From assembly GCF_004337445.1 (NCBI RefSeq), contig NZ_SJZB01000035.1:1-51698 (forward strand): DNA of 51,698 bases, in the 5' to 3' direction. Below, piece by piece: positions 35,308-44,133 of the stretch. Source of the stretch: Parasulfuritortus cantonensis (lineage in GTDB: Bacteria; Pseudomonadota; Gammaproteobacteria; Burkholderiales; Thiobacillaceae). Numbering within the stretch: position 1 is the stretch's first letter; each line of letters opens with the position of its first letter. Below the pieces are notes generated by a model. The model searched no databases. It had not been told where the DNA came from and saw nothing but the letters and a program-made list of their open reading frames with translations. The position numbers and the translations under genes were made by a program.

Positions 35308-36225
35308 ATGGCTGACCGCCGCCTGCAGGTATTCTTCACCGTCGCCAAGCAGTTGTCTTTTACCAAGGCGGCGGAGCTGCTTTTCATGACGCAGCCGGCC
35401 GTCACCTTCCAGGTCAAACAGCTGGAAGAGCACTTCAATACCCGTTTGTTCGAGCGGTCGCACGGCAAGATCACCCTCACTCCGGCCGGCGAACTGGCGC
35501 TCGATTACGCCGAGCGCATCCTGAACATGACCGCCGAGATGGAGGCGCGCATCTCCGAGCTGACCGGCCAGGTTAGCGGGCCGTTGCTGATCGGCGCCTC
35601 GACCACCATTGCCGAATACATGCTGCCCAGGCTGCTGGGCGACTTCAAACGCAAGCATCCCGAGACCCAGGCACGCCTGACGGTGGCGAACTCCGAGACC
35701 ATCGAGCACAAGGTCGCGGACCATACACTCGATCTCGGCCTCATCGAGTCCCCCTCGCATAACCCGAATCTGGTGACCAAGGTCTGCTGCGAGGACGAGC
35801 TGGTCATGATCTGTGCGCCGCACAGCGAACTCGCCCGTCTCAATCTGGTGACTCCGGCGCAGGTCGCCTCGCATCCCTACATCAGCCGCGAGTCGGGGTC
35901 CGGCACGCGGGAGTGCATCGACGACTATTTCCGCCTCAATGGCGTCAACCTGGACGAGCTCAACCTGGTGATGGAGCTGGGCAGCCGCGAGGCCATCAAG
36001 GGGGCGGTGAGCGCCGGCCTGGGCGGGGCCATCGTCTCGGTGACCACGGTGGCCAAGGAGCTCCAGCTCGGCGAGCTGTCCGCCGTCCCGCTCGATCCGC
36101 CCCTGCGGCGCCAGTTGTCCCTGGTCTATCCCCAGGAGAAGTTCCGCAGCAAGCTGCTCCAGGCCTTCCTGGACTTCATCGAATCCAGCTCCCTGATCCG
36201 GGATCAGAACAACCTCGTTCTCTGA
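35308..36225 (+). CDS. LysR-family transcriptional regulator
   Basis: A 305-residue regulator. The N-terminal winged helix is RRLQVFFTVAKQLSFTKAAELLFMTQPAVTFQVKQLEEHFNTRLFERS. The periplasmic-binding-protein-like effector domain begins GPLLIGASTTIAEYMLPRLLGDFKRKHPE. The C-terminal part (GSREAIKGAVSAGLGGAIVSVTTV) resembles CysB/CysL/CbbR-type regulators, in which sulfur or carbon metabolites are sensed, but the ligand cannot be told. The start at 35308 (MADRRLQVFF) fits the family; a longer frame adds residues encoded by the divergent promoter region. LysR proteins often control the divergent neighbour, here lplT. A small conserved gene follows after four bases. Confidence 0.88.
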   Translation: MADRRLQVFFTVAKQLSFTKAAELLFMTQPAVTFQVKQLEEHFNTRLFERSHGKITLTPAGELALDYAERILNMTAEMEARISELTGQVSGPLLIGASTTIAEYMLPRLLGDFKRKHPETQARLTVANSETIEHKVADHTLDLGLIESPSHNPNLVTKVCCEDELVMICAPHSELARLNLVTPAQVASHPYISRESGSGTRECIDDYFRLNGVNLDELNLVMELGSREAIKGAVSAGLGGAIVSVTTVAKELQLGELSAVPLDPPLRRQLSLVYPQEKFRSKLLQAFLDFIESSSLIRDQNNLVL

Positions 36226-36229
36226 GCCG

Positions 36230-36592
36230 ATGACCAGCGACGAGAAGCGGCTGCTGAAGCTCTACCGCGCCCTCTCGGAACGTGCCCGGGCCAGTCTGCT
36301 GGACTATGCGGACTTCCTCGCGGCGCGGGATAATGCGCCCGAGGCCAGTGTGTCGGAGACCCCGCTGGCCATTCCCCGTCCGGTTGAAGAATCGGTGATC
36401 AAGGCGATCAAGCGCCTGCGTCACAACTATCCGATGCTGGAACGGGACAAGCTGCTGAACGAAACCTCCGCCTTGCTGACGAAGCACGTCGTCCACAAAC
36501 ACCCGGCTGCCGAGGTGATCGACGAGCTGGAGGCCCTGTTCAAGCACCATTACGACCTGCACGTGCAGGCCAAACAGGATCAGACGACATGA
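36230..36592 (+). CDS. Conserved hypothetical protein between LysR and ubiG genes
   Basis: A 120-residue charged, helical protein ([33 protein letters not shown]). A central segment, [46 protein letters not shown], looks conserved. There is no signal peptide or membrane helix. It starts four bases after the LysR stop and overlaps ubiG by four bases, so it is part of a LysR-hyp-ubiG-gph operon. I recognise the type as a small betaproteobacterial protein without known function. Confidence 0.75.
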   Translation: MTSDEKRLLKLYRALSERARASLLDYADFLAARDNAPEASVSETPLAIPRPVEESVIKAIKRLRHNYPMLERDKLLNETSALLTKHVVHKHPAAEVIDELEALFKHHYDLHVQAKQDQTT

Positions 36593-37287
36593 CCAACGCC
36601 GATCAAGCCGAACTCGACAAATTCAGCGCCTTGGCGCACCGCTGGTGGGATCCGCAATCGGAATTCCGACCGCTGCACGAAATCAACCCGCTGCGCCTGG
36701 AATGGATCGACGGCCTGGCCGATATCGCCGGCAAGAAGGTGGTCGATGTCGGTTGCGGCGGCGGCATCCTGGCCGAGGCCATGTCGGAAAAGGGGGCCCA
36801 GGTCACCGGTATCGACCTCGCGGACAAGGCCCTCAAGGTTGCCAAACTGCATCTGCTGGAATCCGGCAAGGCCGTGGAATATCTGGCCATCGCGGCCGAG
36901 CAGCTCGCCGAGCAGCGTCCCGCTGCTTACGACGTGGTCACCTGCATGGAGATGCTCGAGCACGTCCCCAACCCGGCCAGTACCATCGCGGCCTGCGCGC
37001 ACCTGTGCAAGCCGGGCGGGTGGCTGTTTTTCTCGACCATCAACCGCAACCCCAAGAGTTACCTGTTTGCCGTCATCGGCGCCGAGTACGTGCTCAAGCT
37101 GCTGCCGCGCGGCACCCATGAGTGGGCCCGTTTCCTCAAGCCGGCCGAGTTGACGCGTTTCACCCGCCAGGCGGGCCTGGACATGGTCGAGATCACCGGG
37201 ATGAGCTACAACCCGTTCAGCAAGGTCTACAGCCTGGGGCGCGATACCGACGTCAACTACCTCATCGCCTGCCGCAAGCCGGCCTGA
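36589..37287 (+). CDS. ubiG: Ubiquinone biosynthesis O-methyltransferase
   Basis: SAM-dependent methyltransferase for the two O-methylation steps of ubiquinone synthesis; 232 residues. Typical N-terminus [34 protein letters not shown]-binding motif I is [15 protein letters not shown], post-I is [17 protein letters not shown], and the motif [16 protein letters not shown] follows. The C-terminal segment [12 protein letters not shown] and [13 protein letters not shown] is also characteristic of UbiG. It overlaps the small upstream gene (ATGA), and the phosphatase gene starts one base after its stop. Confidence 0.95.
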   Translation: MTNADQAELDKFSALAHRWWDPQSEFRPLHEINPLRLEWIDGLADIAGKKVVDVGCGGGILAEAMSEKGAQVTGIDLADKALKVAKLHLLESGKAVEYLAIAAEQLAEQRPAAYDVVTCMEMLEHVPNPASTIAACAHLCKPGGWLFFSTINRNPKSYLFAVIGAEYVLKLLPRGTHEWARFLKPAELTRFTRQAGLDMVEITGMSYNPFSKVYSLGRDTDVNYLIACRKPA

Positions 37288-37288
37288 C

Positions 37289-37948
37289 ATGGTTCGTGCG
37301 GTCCTGTTCGACCTCGACGGTACCCTGGTTGACACGGCACCGGATCTCGGTACCGCCCTCAATCTGCTGCGGGGGCGATACGGTCAGCCGGCGCTGCCGC
37401 TCGCCGCGATACGCGAGCAGGCCTCCCACGGTGCCCGTGGTCTAATCGGCCTGGCCTTCGGCCTCGGCGAGCAGGCGGACGGTTACGCCGCGTTGCGCCA
37501 GGAGTTCCTGGCCATCTACGCGGAGCACCTGACCGAGCGCTCCACGCTGTTTCCCGGCATCGACGAGTTGCTGGACGCCTTCGAGGATCAGGGTATCGCC
37601 TGGGGGGTGGTCACCAACAAGCTGACGCGCTACGCCGAGCCCCTGCTCGACTGGCTCGGCCTTTCCCGGCGAGCCGCCTGCGTGGTCTGCGGCGATACCT
37701 GTGCCCGAGCCAAGCCGGCACCGGAACCGATCCTGTATGCCTGCCGTACGCTGGCCGCCGAACCCGGCCAGTGCCTGTATGTCGGCGACGCCGAGCGCGA
37801 TGTCCAGGCGGCGCGCGCGGCGGGCGTGCCGGCGCTCGTCGCCCTGTATGGTTATCTTGCCGCGACGGACCGCCCGGAGACCTGGGGCGGTGACGGCTAT
37901 CTGCGTCGTCCGGTCGATCTGCTTGACTATCCGGGCCTGGCCCCGTAG
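37289..37948 (+). CDS. gph: Phosphoglycolate phosphatase, HAD superfamily
   Basis: A 219-residue HAD hydrolase. Motif I is VLFDLDGTLVDTAPDL (nucleophile Asp and acid/base Asp), motif II is VVTNK, and motif IV is CLYVGDAERDVQAARAAGVPAL. A cap domain lies between (about 15-85). It is probably phosphoglycolate phosphatase or a close relative, judging from the ubiG-gph pairing common in proteobacteria; substrate specificity cannot be proven. It ends the operon. The ssrA gene follows after 54 bases. Confidence 0.88.
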   Translation: MVRAVLFDLDGTLVDTAPDLGTALNLLRGRYGQPALPLAAIREQASHGARGLIGLAFGLGEQADGYAALRQEFLAIYAEHLTERSTLFPGIDELLDAFEDQGIAWGVVTNKLTRYAEPLLDWLGLSRRAACVVCGDTCARAKPAPEPILYACRTLAAEPGQCLYVGDAERDVQAARAAGVPALVALYGYLAATDRPETWGGDGYLRRPVDLLDYPGLAP

Positions 37949-38002
37949 CCTCAATAACCGCCGCGAACTTTGTTCGCTGGCGGGCGTCTCAACGCTACAC
38001 AT

Positions 38003-38362
38003 GGGGCCGACCTGGCTTCGACGTGGGTTGCAAAGCAGACAGGTGCATACCGAGGACCAGTTCCCTCGTAAATCTACTGGAACTAAATAGTCGCCAACGA
38101 CGAAACTTACGCTCTGGCCGCCTAATGGCCGGACTCCTCACCGGCAGGCCCGTGGGCCGGGCTGGGCAACCAGCTGAGGAGTCATTCACACGGGATCGCG
38201 TCGGATCGGGCCGCTTGGTCCGGCGTTAAATCTAGGCGGCTCGCCTGAACCCAGCCTGTCCGGCCGGCGGGGAACGGGTTAAAGCCAAACGACCGGACTA
38301 AGTATGTAGATCTTGCTGTAGAGGGCTTGCGGACGGGGGTTCGATTCCCCCCGGCTCCACCA
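38003..38362 (+). ncRNA. ssrA: Transfer-messenger RNA (tmRNA)
   Basis: Rescues stalled ribosomes and tags the incomplete peptide. The 5' end GGGGCCG pairs with CGGCTCC just before the ACCA 3' end (38359-38362), forming the tRNA-like acceptor. The T-arm GGGGG-TTCGATT-CCCCC lies at 38335-38351. The tag reading frame begins with GCC at 38093, encodes ANDETYALAA and stops at TAA (38123-38125). The length of 360 nt is normal. A transposon is inserted 26-30 nt beyond the 3' end, so the transcript's terminator has been split (see the mobile element). Confidence 0.97.
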
Positions 38363-38370
38363 TCTCATTG

Positions 38371-38392
38371 AGGCCAACCGCTCGGTTGGCCT
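38371..38392 (+). terminator. Stem of the ssrA terminator, cut off from its T-tract by the transposon
   Basis: AGGCCAACCG (38371-38380), loop CT, CGGTTGGCCT (38383-38392) form a perfect 10-bp hairpin. The next bases are TGTGACG, the transposon end, instead of a T-run. The expected T-run (TTTTT, 44032-44036) is found directly after the second copy of GGCCT at the far end of the element. Confidence 0.85.
38388..38392 (+). repeat. Left target-site duplication GGCCT
   Basis: GGCCT here is repeated at 44027-44031. It is the last five bases of the ssrA terminator stem. Five bases is the duplication length of Tn7/Tn5053-type transposition. Confidence 0.8.
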
Positions 38393-38510
38393 TGTGACGT
38401 AAAGCATAAAGTGGCCAAATGGCCACGATATGCTTTATTTCACGTTCGGCCACATTTTGGTTTACCAGGTAACCTGTGGTATGGCCGATAGGCCATTTTA
38501 TGCTTGATTT
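38393..38510. repeat. Left-end array of transposase-binding-like repeats
   Basis: About 20-bp copies of a GGCCA-n-TGCTT-(G)ATTT motif. One lies at 38398-38417 (minus), one at 38421-38440 (plus), one at 38448-38466 (plus, diverged), one at about 38469-38486 (minus, diverged) and one at 38491-38510 (plus). The first two form a large near-palindrome (TAAAGCATA ... TATGCTTTA around GTGGCC-AAAT-GGCCAC), as do the third and fourth. Such arrays are the usual TnsB/TniA binding sites, although mixed orientation within one end is unusual. Aligned by eye. Confidence 0.6.
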
Positions 38511-38519
38511 TCCAGGCAC

Positions 38520-38546
38520 AAAAAGGCCGGCTCACAGGCCGGCTTC
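38520..38546 (-). terminator. Rho-independent terminator after tniQ
   Basis: Read on the minus strand, GCCGGC (38543-38538) and GCCGGC (38531-38526) form a stem with a CTGTGA loop. A T-run follows (A-run at 38520-38524 on the plus strand). A separate perfect palindrome, GCCTGAATTCAGGC (38557-38570), spans the tniQ stop codon. Confidence 0.7.
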
Positions 38547-38564
38547 TTGGGGAATTGCCTGAAT

Positions 38565-39854
38565 TCAGGCTACATCGAGTTCATCCCTGACCTCGCGGAT
38601 GACGTCAAATGCCCCTTCGACCGCGTTGAGGACCTTGGCTGGTACGGCATGACGCAGTTGTGTCAGGTTGAAAGGGAGTCCGGCTTCCATCAGTTCGGGC
38701 AAGGCATCTTGAAGGTGAGTACGTAGTGCGTCCCGATGGATGGCCTTCTGACTGTCCTGAAACCGCTTCCACTTTTCACCGAGCGCTCTGGCTAGGGCGT
38801 TGGCCCGGAGATAGAGATGACGGTCATCGATGTCCAGCCGTCGACCGGCCTCCGCCACACTGATTGGCTCGGGCAATTTCAGCATCGTTTCGAGTTCCCG
38901 CTTGATGGCATCCCAGTCGAGTTGCCTGGGTGCCGCCTTGGCCGCTTTTCGGCTCAAATCAAACGGCAGGGCAATCTGGGCATCGGGCGTGTTCGGCGCC
39001 CAGGTCGTGAGTTCGCCACGCATGACCTGATTCAGGCTCAGACCAGAATGCGCTGCCATGGCCAGGTAAGCCTGGATGGTGGGCAAATTACCGTCCCTGA
39101 GCCAGCCATGCACCGTACTCTTCGCCAATCCGATGCGTTTGGCAAAGCGGCTAGGTTGCCCGCCATCCAGACCCAAGATAAGCGTGTTCAGAGTTTCTGT
39201 GACCGAAACGCTATCAGCGAAATCCGCTGCCGGCGTCTGACTGGCAATCCATTGCCCCACCTGTCTAGCCACCCAAAGCTGGCCAGGAGTGGCAGATGGC
39301 GCATCCGCGTCGCCCAGGAAGCCGCCACACTGGGTACACCATCCGGGCAGGACGATGCCGGCATCGTGCCGGACATGTCGCCTGCCACAATGCGGGCAGG
39401 TGTCGACCAGTTGCACCTTATGGCGATGGCAGGCTTCAACCGGACCAATCTCCCAGCTCAGCCTGAAGTAGGGTTGATTCCCAGCCTTGCGGTCCTCGGC
39501 CAGGCAATGTGGGCACCAGTGGGAACGCCTTGGCGACAGCCCTTTGGCAGGCAGGAAGCTCGACCAGTTGGTCAGGGTGAGCAGGTCGAGTCGTTCCACG
39601 CCCGTGGCAGCGGCCAACCAGGCCGCCCAGTTCCGGGCGGATTCCGATATCCCGGACAGGTTGCGCTGCTGCCACTCGAAGTCCTGCCGAATGTCATGGT
39701 CGATGTGTTTGACCACCAGACGGGCCAGGTCGGCCGTGCTGACCGCGTGCGAGACGGCAAGGCGGCAGAAGTACGACAGCAGGCTCTCGACCTCCGGAGT
39801 TCCAACCCCGATGGCCTCCTGGGCGTGAAGGAACGAACGGGAAATGGGTTTCAT
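38565..39854 (-). CDS. tniQ: TniQ/TnsD-family target-selection protein
   Basis: A 429-residue TniQ-family protein. An N-terminal region (ESLLSYFCRLAVSHAVSTADLARLV) is followed by the TniQ zinc-finger signature HWCPHCLAEDR...ACHRHKVQLVDTCPHCGRRH and a third CxxC (GWCTQCGGF). The C-terminal half holds helix-turn-helix-like segments (GLAKSTVHGWLRDGNLPTIQAYLAMA; SVAEAGRRLDIDDRHLYLRANALA). In Tn7 the related TnsD binds the attachment site and recruits TnsC. This protein is thus the likely reader of the ssrA 3' region, next to which the element is inserted. The ATG overlaps the tniB stop by four bases. Confidence 0.9.
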   Translation of the reverse strand: MKPISRSFLHAQEAIGVGTPEVESLLSYFCRLAVSHAVSTADLARLVVKHIDHDIRQDFEWQQRNLSGISESARNWAAWLAAATGVERLDLLTLTNWSSFLPAKGLSPRRSHWCPHCLAEDRKAGNQPYFRLSWEIGPVEACHRHKVQLVDTCPHCGRRHVRHDAGIVLPGWCTQCGGFLGDADAPSATPGQLWVARQVGQWIASQTPAADFADSVSVTETLNTLILGLDGGQPSRFAKRIGLAKSTVHGWLRDGNLPTIQAYLAMAAHSGLSLNQVMRGELTTWAPNTPDAQIALPFDLSRKAAKAAPRQLDWDAIKRELETMLKLPEPISVAEAGRRLDIDDRHLYLRANALARALGEKWKRFQDSQKAIHRDALRTHLQDALPELMEAGLPFNLTQLRHAVPAKVLNAVEGAFDVIREVRDELDVA

Positions 39855-40864
39855 GCGGCCTCCCTGCGGAGCTTGGGCGTCTTGCTGCCGGAGGACAGGT
39901 GACGCGAGATACCGGGAGCGATGCGCTGCTCGCCCTCGAGGATTTCGCGGAGGATTTGCTCGCGCTGGGTATCGGTAAGCAAGGCGGCCTCCAGGGCATC
40001 AACCGACCAGTCGCCACGCCCCTGGGCAAACTTCGCCGCGCGCTTGAGTACGGCCTTGAGGGTGCCGACGCAGCCCAGTGTGTTCTCCATCAGCGCGTCG
40101 GCATAGGGCATCAGGCCATCGCCCCAAAGGTCTTTGCGGGTGTTCTGGAATTGCTGGACACAGGCTTTGAACGCGCGGACATCGGCCTCATTGTCCTGGC
40201 GGTAGCGCGGGAAATGAACGACCTGGATTCGACGGGCCAGTTGGCCGCTCAGAAACAGGAGCTCATATAGGTCATAGGAACCGATAAGCACCAACTGTAC
40301 GCCAGTCGTGTTGGACAGTGATTTCAGGGTATCCAGCTGGATGAGGAGCTTCCTGGGGCTGCATTGACGGAAGATGTGCGCCGCTTCATCAACGACGACG
40401 GTCCGTAGCTTGCGAGCGACCAGGGAGCGTTCCACCGCCGTACGCAGGCCCGCCAGGGTGTTCATGGGCGTCCGGCGACTGCGCCTCATGCGTCCGGTAA
40501 CGGGGTCGATGTCAAAATCCTGGCGCGGCATCGTCAGGTCTTCGCCCAACTCTTCAATGATGCCCATGTAGAACAGACGCCAGGAGAACTCGGCCTCGCC
40601 CGATGCCACGGCTTCGACCCGGATTGCCGGTGTGAACCCGGCGTTGGCTGCCATTTCGGTTTCGTGATTGCGAATGGCATTCTCGACGAGGTAATGACCG
40701 AGGACCGATTTGCCGACGCCAGCCGGACCCATGATGGCCAGGATGTCGCCATCCGGGTCGAGCAGGCTGTTGATGTCTGACATCAGGCCGCCCAGGCGGG
40801 CATGGCGGATGCGCAGGTTGGCGAGAGGGTCGGCCGGGACGGCCTTGATGGGAAAGGTATTCAC
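39851..40864 (-). CDS. tniB: TniB/TnsC-like AAA+ transposition ATPase
   Basis: A 337-residue AAA+ ATPase that would link target selection by TniQ to the transposase. Walker A is IMGPAGVGKSVLGHYL (about residue 45) and Walker B is LRTVVVDEAAHIF. The sensor-like segment TTGVQLVLIGSYDLYELL is typical of TniB/TnsC. The start is GTG at 40864 with AGGAG upstream on the minus strand. It is followed without a gap by tniQ and preceded by a 16-base gap from the transposase remnant, the usual A/B-C-Q gene order. It appears intact. Confidence 0.88.
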   Translation of the reverse strand: MNTFPIKAVPADPLANLRIRHARLGGLMSDINSLLDPDGDILAIMGPAGVGKSVLGHYLVENAIRNHETEMAANAGFTPAIRVEAVASGEAEFSWRLFYMGIIEELGEDLTMPRQDFDIDPVTGRMRRSRRTPMNTLAGLRTAVERSLVARKLRTVVVDEAAHIFRQCSPRKLLIQLDTLKSLSNTTGVQLVLIGSYDLYELLFLSGQLARRIQVVHFPRYRQDNEADVRAFKACVQQFQNTRKDLWGDGLMPYADALMENTLGCVGTLKAVLKRAAKFAQGRGDWSVDALEAALLTDTQREQILREILEGEQRIAPGISRHLSSGSKTPKLRREAA

Positions 40865-40880
40865 GAGAGGCTCCTAAGGG

Positions 40881-40984
40881 TCAGAATGTGTCGAATTCGG
40901 GATAGCTGGTGTCTGAGAACGCCGAGGTCATCGGTTCGGCCAGGTCTTCAGAGATGTCCTCGTGTAGGCACGCGGCAGGCAGAC
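40881..40984 (-). pseudogene. Probable C-terminal remnant of a TnsB/TniA-like transposase
   Basis: Only about 33 codons remain, reading ...SLPAACLHEDISEDLAEPM TSAFSDTSYPEFDTF and a stop, between the left end of the IS3 element and the tniB start. The acidic C-terminal tail, the orientation, and the position directly upstream of tniB are those of the transposase gene in Tn7/Tn5053-like operons. The catalytic part is absent from the window. The identity rests on position, because the tail itself carries no motif. Confidence 0.55.
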
Positions 40985-41034
40985 TGAACCGCCCCGGGTT
41001 TTGAGGAGGCTTCATCTCTTGAGAGAATGAAGCC

Positions 41035-42272
<1,238 letters not shown>

Positions 42273-42332
42273 CTTAAACCAATCAGCCTCCACAGAACCC
42301 GGGGCGGTTCAACCTTTATCGACGACGAGGAC

Positions 42333-43808
42333 TTGAGTGAGCCCTGGAAACGACCGCCGCCATTGCTCAGGAAACTGAGCGGCCCAATGCCGGCAACCTT
42401 GAAGGTGACACTGGCCAATCTGGTCTACTTCGAGAAGCCTGAGCTACCGCAGCCGATGGCCAACCGCCTGATACGGCTTGCCGCGTTCCAGAATCCCGAG
42501 TTCTACAAGGCCCAAGCCATGCGCCTACCGGCCTGGGATAAGGCGCGGGTCATCGGCTGCGCCGAAAACTACCCACGTCATATCGCCTTGCCACGCGGTT
42601 GTCTGGAGGCAGCGCAAGGCCTCTTGCGTGACAACGACATACGGTGCGAGCTCAGTGATGAGCGGAACGCCGGCACTCCTCTGGAAATGAGCTTCGCGGG
42701 CACGCTACGCATTGACCAGGAGATGGCCGTCTCAGCCATGCTTGAACATGACACTGGGGTATTGTGTGCGCCGACCGCCTTTGGCAAGACGGTGACGGCG
42801 GCCGCCATCATCGCTCGCCGCGGGGTGAATACCCTGGTCCTCGTGCATCGGACCGAACTGCTGAATCAGTGGCGTGAGCGTTTGCAGGCCTTCCTCGCGC
42901 TCAATAAGGCGGAGGTCGGCACCATCGGTGGCGGCAAGGCCAAACCGAACGGCCGCCTAGACATTGCCGTGATGCAGTCGCTGTCCCGCCAGGGCGAGGT
43001 GAATGATCTCGTGGAGAATTATGGACAGGTCATCATCGACGAGTGCCACCATGTTGGTGCGGCCTCGTTCGACGCCATCCTGAAGCGCGTGCGCGCGAAA
43101 TACGTACTGGGCCTGACAGCGACGCCCATTCGGCGCGATGGTCAGCAGCCCATCATCTTCATGCAGTGCGGTCCCGTTCGTTATACCGCCAAGAGGCCTG
43201 AGAGCGCCCCGCACGATCTGGAGGTTGTGCCGAAGCTACGCGAAGCCACCATCACGCTGCCGGCAGAAGCGGGCATCCAGGACGTCTTTCGTTCTCTGGC
43301 CGAAGACAGCGAACGTACGGCCCTTATCGTGGAAGAGGCGAAGGCTGCTTTTGCCCAAGGGCGTAAGGTGCTTGTTTTGACGGAGCGTACCGACCATCTT
43401 GATGCCATCCGGGAAGGCCTGGAAGGCAGTATTGGCAACCTTTTCGTGTTGCACGGACGAATGTCTCGGAAACAACGAGCGGCCTTGACCATGCAACTGG
43501 ATGAATTGCCCCCAGAGGCCCCACGAATCCTGCTCGCGACCGGGAAGCTGGTTGGCGAGGGGTTTGACCATCCTCCGTTGGACACCCTCCTGCTTGCTAT
43601 GCCGATTTCGTGGAAGGGAACCTTGCAGCAGTATGCTGGACGATTGCACCGGGAACATGCCGGCAAGACCGACGTACGCATTATTGATATCGTGGATGCC
43701 GGTCATCCAGCCTTGCTGCGGATGTGGGACAAGAGGCAACGAGGATATCGGGCGATGGGGTATCGGATACTGCCCGTTAGTGAGGGGCAGAAGACAACGC
43801 AGCAATAG
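42333..43808 (+). CDS. SF2 DEAD/DEAH-type helicase, probably the C-terminal part of a longer cargo protein
   Basis: A 491-residue superfamily 2 helicase: motif I CAPTAFGKTVTAAAI, motif II VIIDECHHVG, motif III LGLTATPIRRDG, and C-terminal RecA-like motifs LFVLHGRMSRKQRAAL and LQQYAGRLHREH. Its first possible start is a TTG at 42333. Reading the same frame upstream to the IS boundary gives TFIDDEDLSEPWKRPPP, which looks like the linker of a larger protein. The region before the helicase core (MANRLIRLAAFQNPEFYKAQ...ENYPRHIALPRG) is, from memory, shared with proteins that carry an archaeo-eukaryotic-type primase at the N-terminus. I infer a cargo (conflict or repair) gene whose 5' half was removed together with part of the transposase. 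Whether this remnant is expressed is unknown. Confidence 0.75.
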   Translation: MSEPWKRPPPLLRKLSGPMPATLKVTLANLVYFEKPELPQPMANRLIRLAAFQNPEFYKAQAMRLPAWDKARVIGCAENYPRHIALPRGCLEAAQGLLRDNDIRCELSDERNAGTPLEMSFAGTLRIDQEMAVSAMLEHDTGVLCAPTAFGKTVTAAAIIARRGVNTLVLVHRTELLNQWRERLQAFLALNKAEVGTIGGGKAKPNGRLDIAVMQSLSRQGEVNDLVENYGQVIIDECHHVGAASFDAILKRVRAKYVLGLTATPIRRDGQQPIIFMQCGPVRYTAKRPESAPHDLEVVPKLREATITLPAEAGIQDVFRSLAEDSERTALIVEEAKAAFAQGRKVLVLTERTDHLDAIREGLEGSIGNLFVLHGRMSRKQRAALTMQLDELPPEAPRILLATGKLVGEGFDHPPLDTLLLAMPISWKGTLQQYAGRLHREHAGKTDVRIIDIVDAGHPALLRMWDKRQRGYRAMGYRILPVSEGQKTTQQ

Positions 43809-43844
43809 GAGATATCGTGGTGGATGCGTTCGATTGCAGAATAC

Positions 43845-43864
43845 GGGAATCGAACCGGCGTCCG
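43845..43864 (-). repeat. Inverted near-copy of the tmRNA 3' region inside the transposon
   Basis: Read on the minus strand, this 20-mer is CGGACG-CC-GGTTCGATTCCC. The tmRNA at 38330-38349 reads CGGACG-GG-GGTTCGATTCCC, so 18 of 20 positions are identical. Part of the match (GGTTCGATTCCC) is common to many tRNA T-arms. It lies between the helicase stop and the right-end repeats, with no tRNA fold around it. Confidence 0.55.
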
Positions 43865-43896
43865 AATTAAAGCAATTCGCGGCCGAAAATTCTGTC

Positions 43897-44026
43897 GGTC
43901 AGCTTATGCTTAACTTCGTCGCGATAGGCCAAGATACGCTTGAATGAGGTAGAGACGGAGTGGCCTGGAGGGCGCGAAACGGCCAGTAATTGCCTGATTT
44001 ATGGCCAGCTTTCGGTTAACGCCACA
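43897..44026 (+). repeat. Right-end array of transposase-binding-like repeats
   Basis: Four plus-strand copies of the GGCCA-n-TGCTT-GA motif: 43897-43916 (GGTCAGCTTATGCTTAACTT), 43927-43946, 43981-44000 (GGCCAGTAATTGCCTGATTT) and 44003-44026, the last ending in the terminal CACA. The copy at 43922-43946 matches 38486-38510 of the left end at 19 of 25 positions, starting CGATAGGCCA in both. All four point toward the right terminus. Confidence 0.6.
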
Positions 44027-44031
44027 GGCCT
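44027..44031 (+). repeat. Right target-site duplication GGCCT followed by the displaced ssrA T-tract
   Basis: GGCCT matches 38388-38392. The next bases, TTTTTCTTGG (44032-44041), supply the T-tract missing from the ssrA terminator stem. This defines the insertion point and the original host sequence. Confidence 0.8.
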
Positions 44032-44055
44032 TTTTTCTTGGCCGGTTTGGGCGTC

Positions 44056-44085
44056 CCAGCCATGGCATCAACATGCCATGGCTGG
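44056..44085. repeat. Long perfect hairpin between the transposon and the DUF4197 gene
   Basis: CCAGCCATGGCAT (44056-44068), loop CAAC, ATGCCATGGCTGG (44073-44085): a perfect 13-bp stem, extendable at the base with one bulged G to about 16 bp (GTCCC with GGGGAC). No T-tract follows. It belongs to the host side of the junction, in the original gap between ssrA and the DUF4197 gene. Confidence 0.7.
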
Positions 44086-44098
44086 GGACGGTTCCCGT

Positions 44099-44107
44099 TG
44101 CCATAAT
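44099..44107 (+). promoter_or_regulatory. Extended -10 promoter of the DUF4197 gene
   Basis: TG-C-CATAAT (44099-44107) is an extended -10 element. The start would be near 44114, 20 bases before the ATG, leaving GAGGGACAGG as the ribosome-binding site. Confidence 0.45.
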
Positions 44108-44133
44108 ATGCTTTTCGACACGAGGGACAGGCG

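Noticed and set aside
44100-44120. A TGTCG...AAAGCATA-like sequence (minus strand) first considered as the right end of the transposon
   Set aside because: No matching 5-bp duplication flanks it, whereas GGCCT at 44027-44031 matches the left flank and restores the ssrA terminator. The motif overlaps the DUF4197 promoter.
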